Shown here in pieces: positions 48,247 through 51,071 of a stretch of 51,071 nucleotides of DNA. The notes under the pieces were generated by a model. That model was not told the DNA's origin. It saw nothing but the letters and a program-made list of their open reading frames with translations, and searched no databases. The stretch is from Streptomyces rhizosphaerihabitans (GTDB lineage: Bacteria > Actinomycetota > Actinomycetes > Streptomycetales > Streptomycetaceae). Both the position numbers and the translations under genes were made by a program. The stretch lies in assembly GCF_025399795.1 (NCBI RefSeq), contig NZ_JAODTZ010000059.1, forward strand, positions 1-51,071, read 5' to 3'. Numbering within the stretch: position 1 is the first letter of the stretch; every line of letters begins with the position of its first letter.

Positions 48247-48284
48247 CCGGCGGCAGCCGTTCGTCAGGACAAGAAGGACCGACC

Positions 48285-49481
48285 GTGGCAGAGATCGTTC
48301 TCGAAGGCATCACCAAGCGCTACCCCGATGGTGCGGTGGCGGTGAAGGACGTCAACCTCAGTGTCGGGGACGGCGAGTTCGTCATCCTCGTCGGTCCCTC
48401 CGGCTGCGGTAAGTCCACCACCCTCAACATGATCGCCGGGCTGGAGGACATCACCGAGGGCACCCTCCTGATCGACGGACAGGTCGTCAACGACAAGACC
48501 CCGAAGGACCGTGACATTGCCATGGTCTTCCAGAGCTATGCCCTGTACCCGCACATGAGCGTGCGCGACAACATGGGTTTCGCGCTCCGGCTGGCCAAGG
48601 TGGACAAGGCGACCATCCGCGAAAAGGTCGAAGAGGCCGCCCGCATCCTCGACCTGACGGAACATCTGGACCGCAAGCCCGCCAACCTCTCCGGCGGTCA
48701 GCGCCAACGGGTGGCAATGGGCCGGGCCATCGTGCGCGACCCGAAGGCGTTCTTGATGGACGAGCCGCTTTCCAACCTGGACGCCAAGCTCCGTGTCCAG
48801 ATGCGCACCCAGATCTCCCGCCTCCAGCAACGCCTGGGCAGCACCACGGTCTACGTCACCCACGACCAGACCGAAGCCATGACACTGGGCGACCGGGTGG
48901 TGGTGATGCGCGGCGGAGTCGTGCAGCAGATCGGGACCCCGCAGCGCCTCTACGAACAACCGAAGAACCTCTTCGTCGCCGGGTTCATCGGTTCGCCCGC
49001 GATGAACTTCCTGCACGCCACCGCGGAGGACAACCGCCTGCGCACGTCGGTGGGCGCCCTCGACCTCAGCGACCGGCTGCGCCGCAGCCTCGAACGGCAC
49101 GACGCCCCCAGGGACCTGATCGTGGGGCTGCGCCCGGAGGCCTTCGAGGACGCCGCCCTGGTGGACCGGGGCAGGATCGGATCGGGTACGACCTTCAGCG
49201 TGGACATCGACGTGGTCGAATCCCTGGGATCCGATGTCTACGCCTACTTCACCGAGGACGAGTGGCAGCCCACCGCCACCTCCGAACTCGCCGAGCTCGC
49301 GGCCGACTCGGGGGTGACCGACACCGGCGCGGGCGGACACCAGATCGTGACCCGCCTCAACGCCTCCACGCAGGTCCGCGAAGGCAGCCGAGCCGAACTC
49401 TGGGTGGACACCGCCAAGATGCACGTCTTCGACCCGGTCTCCGGGACCAACCTGACACTGTCCGACGAGCCTGCCGACTGA
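48285..49481 (+). CDS. Sugar ABC transporter ATPase (SugC/MsmK-like)
   Basis: 398 residues, GTG 48285 with AAGGA 6 nt upstream. Walker A VGPSGCGKSTTLNMIAGLED, Q-loop AMVFQSYALYPHMSVRDNMG, signature NLSGGQRQRVAMGRAIVRDP, Walker B AFLMDEPLSNLDAKLRVQMR, H-loop YVTHDQTEAMTLGDRVVVMR. A ~130-residue C-terminal TOBE/regulatory domain follows (LIVGLRPEAFEDAALVDRGR; GSDVYAYFTEDEW). Its own operon carries it, unlike the shared MsiK ATPase used by many Streptomyces sugar importers. Confidence 0.92.
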   Translation: MAEIVLEGITKRYPDGAVAVKDVNLSVGDGEFVILVGPSGCGKSTTLNMIAGLEDITEGTLLIDGQVVNDKTPKDRDIAMVFQSYALYPHMSVRDNMGFALRLAKVDKATIREKVEEAARILDLTEHLDRKPANLSGGQRQRVAMGRAIVRDPKAFLMDEPLSNLDAKLRVQMRTQISRLQQRLGSTTVYVTHDQTEAMTLGDRVVVMRGGVVQQIGTPQRLYEQPKNLFVAGFIGSPAMNFLHATAEDNRLRTSVGALDLSDRLRRSLERHDAPRDLIVGLRPEAFEDAALVDRGRIGSGTTFSVDIDVVESLGSDVYAYFTEDEWQPTATSELAELAADSGVTDTGAGGHQIVTRLNASTQVREGSRAELWVDTAKMHVFDPVSGTNLTLSDEPAD

Positions 49482-49599
49482 CTCTTTGGACGGTCTGATG
49501 CGACTCCGGGCTTCCCCAGGCTTGCAGAGATACGCGCATGTCACCCGGGTAGGCCGTTCTCGTAGAGTGGCTCGCCGGTACCAGCGGGGGGAAGCAAGC

Positions 49600-49959
49600 G
49601 TGACGGAAGTTGCTCAGGACACCGGTGCGGCGGGCGCCAGTCGCAACACACCTGCCCGGATCAGCGTCTGGGCCGCCTTCCTGGGCGCCGGTCTGATCGC
49701 GGGCATCTTCCTGACGCCGATGTTCTGGCTGCTGTACGGCGGGGTGTACACGTTCCTGGTATTCGCGTTCGGTGTTGTCGCGATCCCCGCCGGACACCTC
49801 GGCCGCCGCCGGGGCAAGCGCCTGGGCGGCCGCGACCGCGGCGTTGCTCTGCTCGGTATCGTGACCGGCTGGATCCTCATCTTCTTCAGTCTGCTGCTGG
49901 TCCTGGCGTACGCGGGGCTACTGGCCGGTCTGGCGTTCCTCGCCGACTCCGCTTCCTGA
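49600..49959 (+). CDS. DUF4190-like small membrane protein
   Basis: 119 residues from GTG 49600 with GGGGGAAG upstream. Disordered start (TEVAQDTGAAGASRNTP), then three membrane segments: VWAAFLGAGLIAGIFLTPMF, LYGGVYTFLVFAFGVVAIPA, and LGIVTGWILIFFSLLLVLAY. The linker GHLGRRRGKRLGGRDRGVAL is the conserved basic loop of DUF4190. Function unknown. Confidence 0.72.
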   Translation: MTEVAQDTGAAGASRNTPARISVWAAFLGAGLIAGIFLTPMFWLLYGGVYTFLVFAFGVVAIPAGHLGRRRGKRLGGRDRGVALLGIVTGWILIFFSLLLVLAYAGLLAGLAFLADSAS

Positions 49960-50067
49960 GCGGGGCGGTGACCGCCCGACTGATGTGCCGACGGCGACGG
50001 CAGCGCGTCAGCGGCTGCCGGAAATCCATTGGCGTCTCCGAGCACGAGCCTCATAGGTTGTGCGCTC

Positions 50068-50895
50068 GTGACGGATGACCCGATGATGCGCCCGAACCCG
50101 CGCGACCTCGGCCGGGTGTTCAACGAGGTGCCGGAGCTCTACGACCGGGTCCGGCCCGGGTATCCCGACGACCTGTTCGCGGACCTGGTCGCCGTCACCG
50201 GCATGGACGACAGGTCGTCGGTGCTGGAGGTGGGCTGCGGTACCGGTCAGGCGACTCGCTCACTGGCGGCGCTCGGATGCTCGGTGACCGCCATCGAGCC
50301 GGGCGCGGACATGGCCGCACTCGCTCGTCGGCGGATCGCCACCTTCCGCAACGTCGAAGTCGAGACGTCGACGCTTGAGGAGTGGGACGACCGCGGTCGA
50401 CGCTTCGATGTACTCGTGGCCGCGTCGTCGTGGCACTGGGCCGACCCGTCGATCGGCTGGCGGCGAGCGCACGACCTGCTCCGTCCAGGAGGTTGGACGG
50501 CACTGCTGGGCAACGTCGTTGTCCGCCGCCCGGGTGAGCCGGAGGTGTACGCCGAGACCGCCGATCTCCACGAGCGGTTCTGCCCCGGGAACACCGGCTG
50601 GGGTCATCCTCCGCTGGAGGACGACGTTCGCGCCACTGACGAGGGTTGGGGCCTGGTCGACGATCCCGGCGGGTTGTTCGGCCCAACCATCGTGCGCTGG
50701 TACCCGACCGTCCAGTGGTTCGACGGGAACGGCTTCGCCGATCTCCTTCGCTCGACGTCGCTGTACCTGAGGCTCGCCCGCGACGTCCGCGAGCCCCTGC
50801 TCGACGCCATCGCCGAGCGCATCCGCACGCGGATGGACGACCGAGCGCCACGCCGCTATCTGAGCGTCCTCCGTGCCGGACAGCGCACCGAGTGA
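50068..50895 (+). CDS. SAM-dependent methyltransferase
   Basis: 275 residues from GTG 50068. Class I Rossmann fold: motif I VLEVGCGTGQATRSLAALGC, motif II CSVTAIEPGADMAALARRRI, motif III/IV RRFDVLVAASSWHWADPSIG, and LLRPGGWTALLGNVV. The F-N-E-V-P-x-L-Y-D-x-x-R-P-G-Y-P start is typical of a family of small-molecule methyltransferases. Cytoplasmic; substrate unknown. Confidence 0.87.
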   Translation: MTDDPMMRPNPRDLGRVFNEVPELYDRVRPGYPDDLFADLVAVTGMDDRSSVLEVGCGTGQATRSLAALGCSVTAIEPGADMAALARRRIATFRNVEVETSTLEEWDDRGRRFDVLVAASSWHWADPSIGWRRAHDLLRPGGWTALLGNVVVRRPGEPEVYAETADLHERFCPGNTGWGHPPLEDDVRATDEGWGLVDDPGGLFGPTIVRWYPTVQWFDGNGFADLLRSTSLYLRLARDVREPLLDAIAERIRTRMDDRAPRRYLSVLRAGQRTE

Positions 50896-51071
50896 GGCCC
50901 GGGTCCGAGCGCTGAACTACCGGCCGCAGCCTGTGGGCTTGCGGATGTGAGGCCTCGTAGGCTCCTTCTGCTGCGTCACCGGGCAGCAGCCGGAGGTGGG
51001 TGAAGACGCGCAACTCCCTCGCGCGTGGCTCGGGATGCTGCGAGGCATGCACGAGGGTGCCTGCCGTCGCG
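50896..51071. other. Right edge, incomplete
   Basis: A minus-strand frame entering from the right edge reads LVHASQHPEPRARELRVFTH then LRLLPGDAAEGAYEASHPQ and may be the end of a gene beyond the window. Not assignable. Confidence 0.3.

Overview
The window is high-GC actinobacterial chromosomal DNA, almost certainly Streptomyces. The evidence is strongly GC-biased codons, frequent GTG starts, many overlapping ATGA/GTGA gene junctions, secreted lipoproteins and actinobacterial family variants. It looks like accessory chromosome: intact operons are separated by decayed transposases, integrase pieces and frameshifted genes.

Layout. 0.1-3.2 kb: a GpsA-like dehydrogenase, a decayed MFS transporter and a serine hydrolase. 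3.5-6.1 kb (minus): a translationally coupled operon of a small secreted peptide, a DUF5819/SdpA-like protein and an HTTM/SdpB-like membrane protein, resembling the SDP toxin-maturation system of Bacillus. 6.9-11.6 kb: a graveyard of IS and integrase remnants around an initiator tRNA-Met gene with a strong terminator, plus an aldo/keto reductase. 12.0-13.7 kb (minus): a secreted subtype-B tannase. 14.6-17.6 kb: a thioredoxin-fold protein, an IstB scrap, a 34-codon Pro-Leu repeat ORF and a prolyl oligopeptidase. 17.6-21.4 kb: an ISKra4 scrap, a secreted protein, a DUF4239 membrane protein, a HAD phosphatase and an orphan VapB.

21.8-28.8 kb is a sulfur-scavenging island. A flavin-dependent monooxygenase/acyl-CoA-dehydrogenase-like gene and an Rrf2 regulator run rightward. 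A TauD remnant, SsuC, SsuB, SsuA and an LLM monooxygenase run leftward. Each arm begins with a short, apparently leaderless ORF ending in Cys-Cys-Arg (21846-21929 plus; 29339-29416 minus), the signature of cysteine-responsive attenuation. The first is followed by mutually exclusive hairpins.

29.7-36.6 kb is the most unusual operon: a GntR regulator with a perfect palindrome over its promoter, an AprB-like two-cluster ferredoxin, a substrate-binding lipoprotein fused to a NosL-like domain, a permease, an ATPase, and an AprA-like FAD protein fused to HEAT-like repeats. It looks like an uptake-plus-redox system for an unknown, possibly sulfur-containing, compound. It is followed by a MerR regulator fused to a PrxQ/BCP-type peroxiredoxin behind a MerR-type promoter with a 20-bp spacer.

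37.8-51 kb: a histidine kinase without a response regulator, a two-domain VOC protein, a Fic/Doc-like toxin-antitoxin pair, a MalY/PatB C-S lyase or aminotransferase, an LpqY-SugABC-type sugar ABC transporter, a small membrane protein and a SAM methyltransferase.
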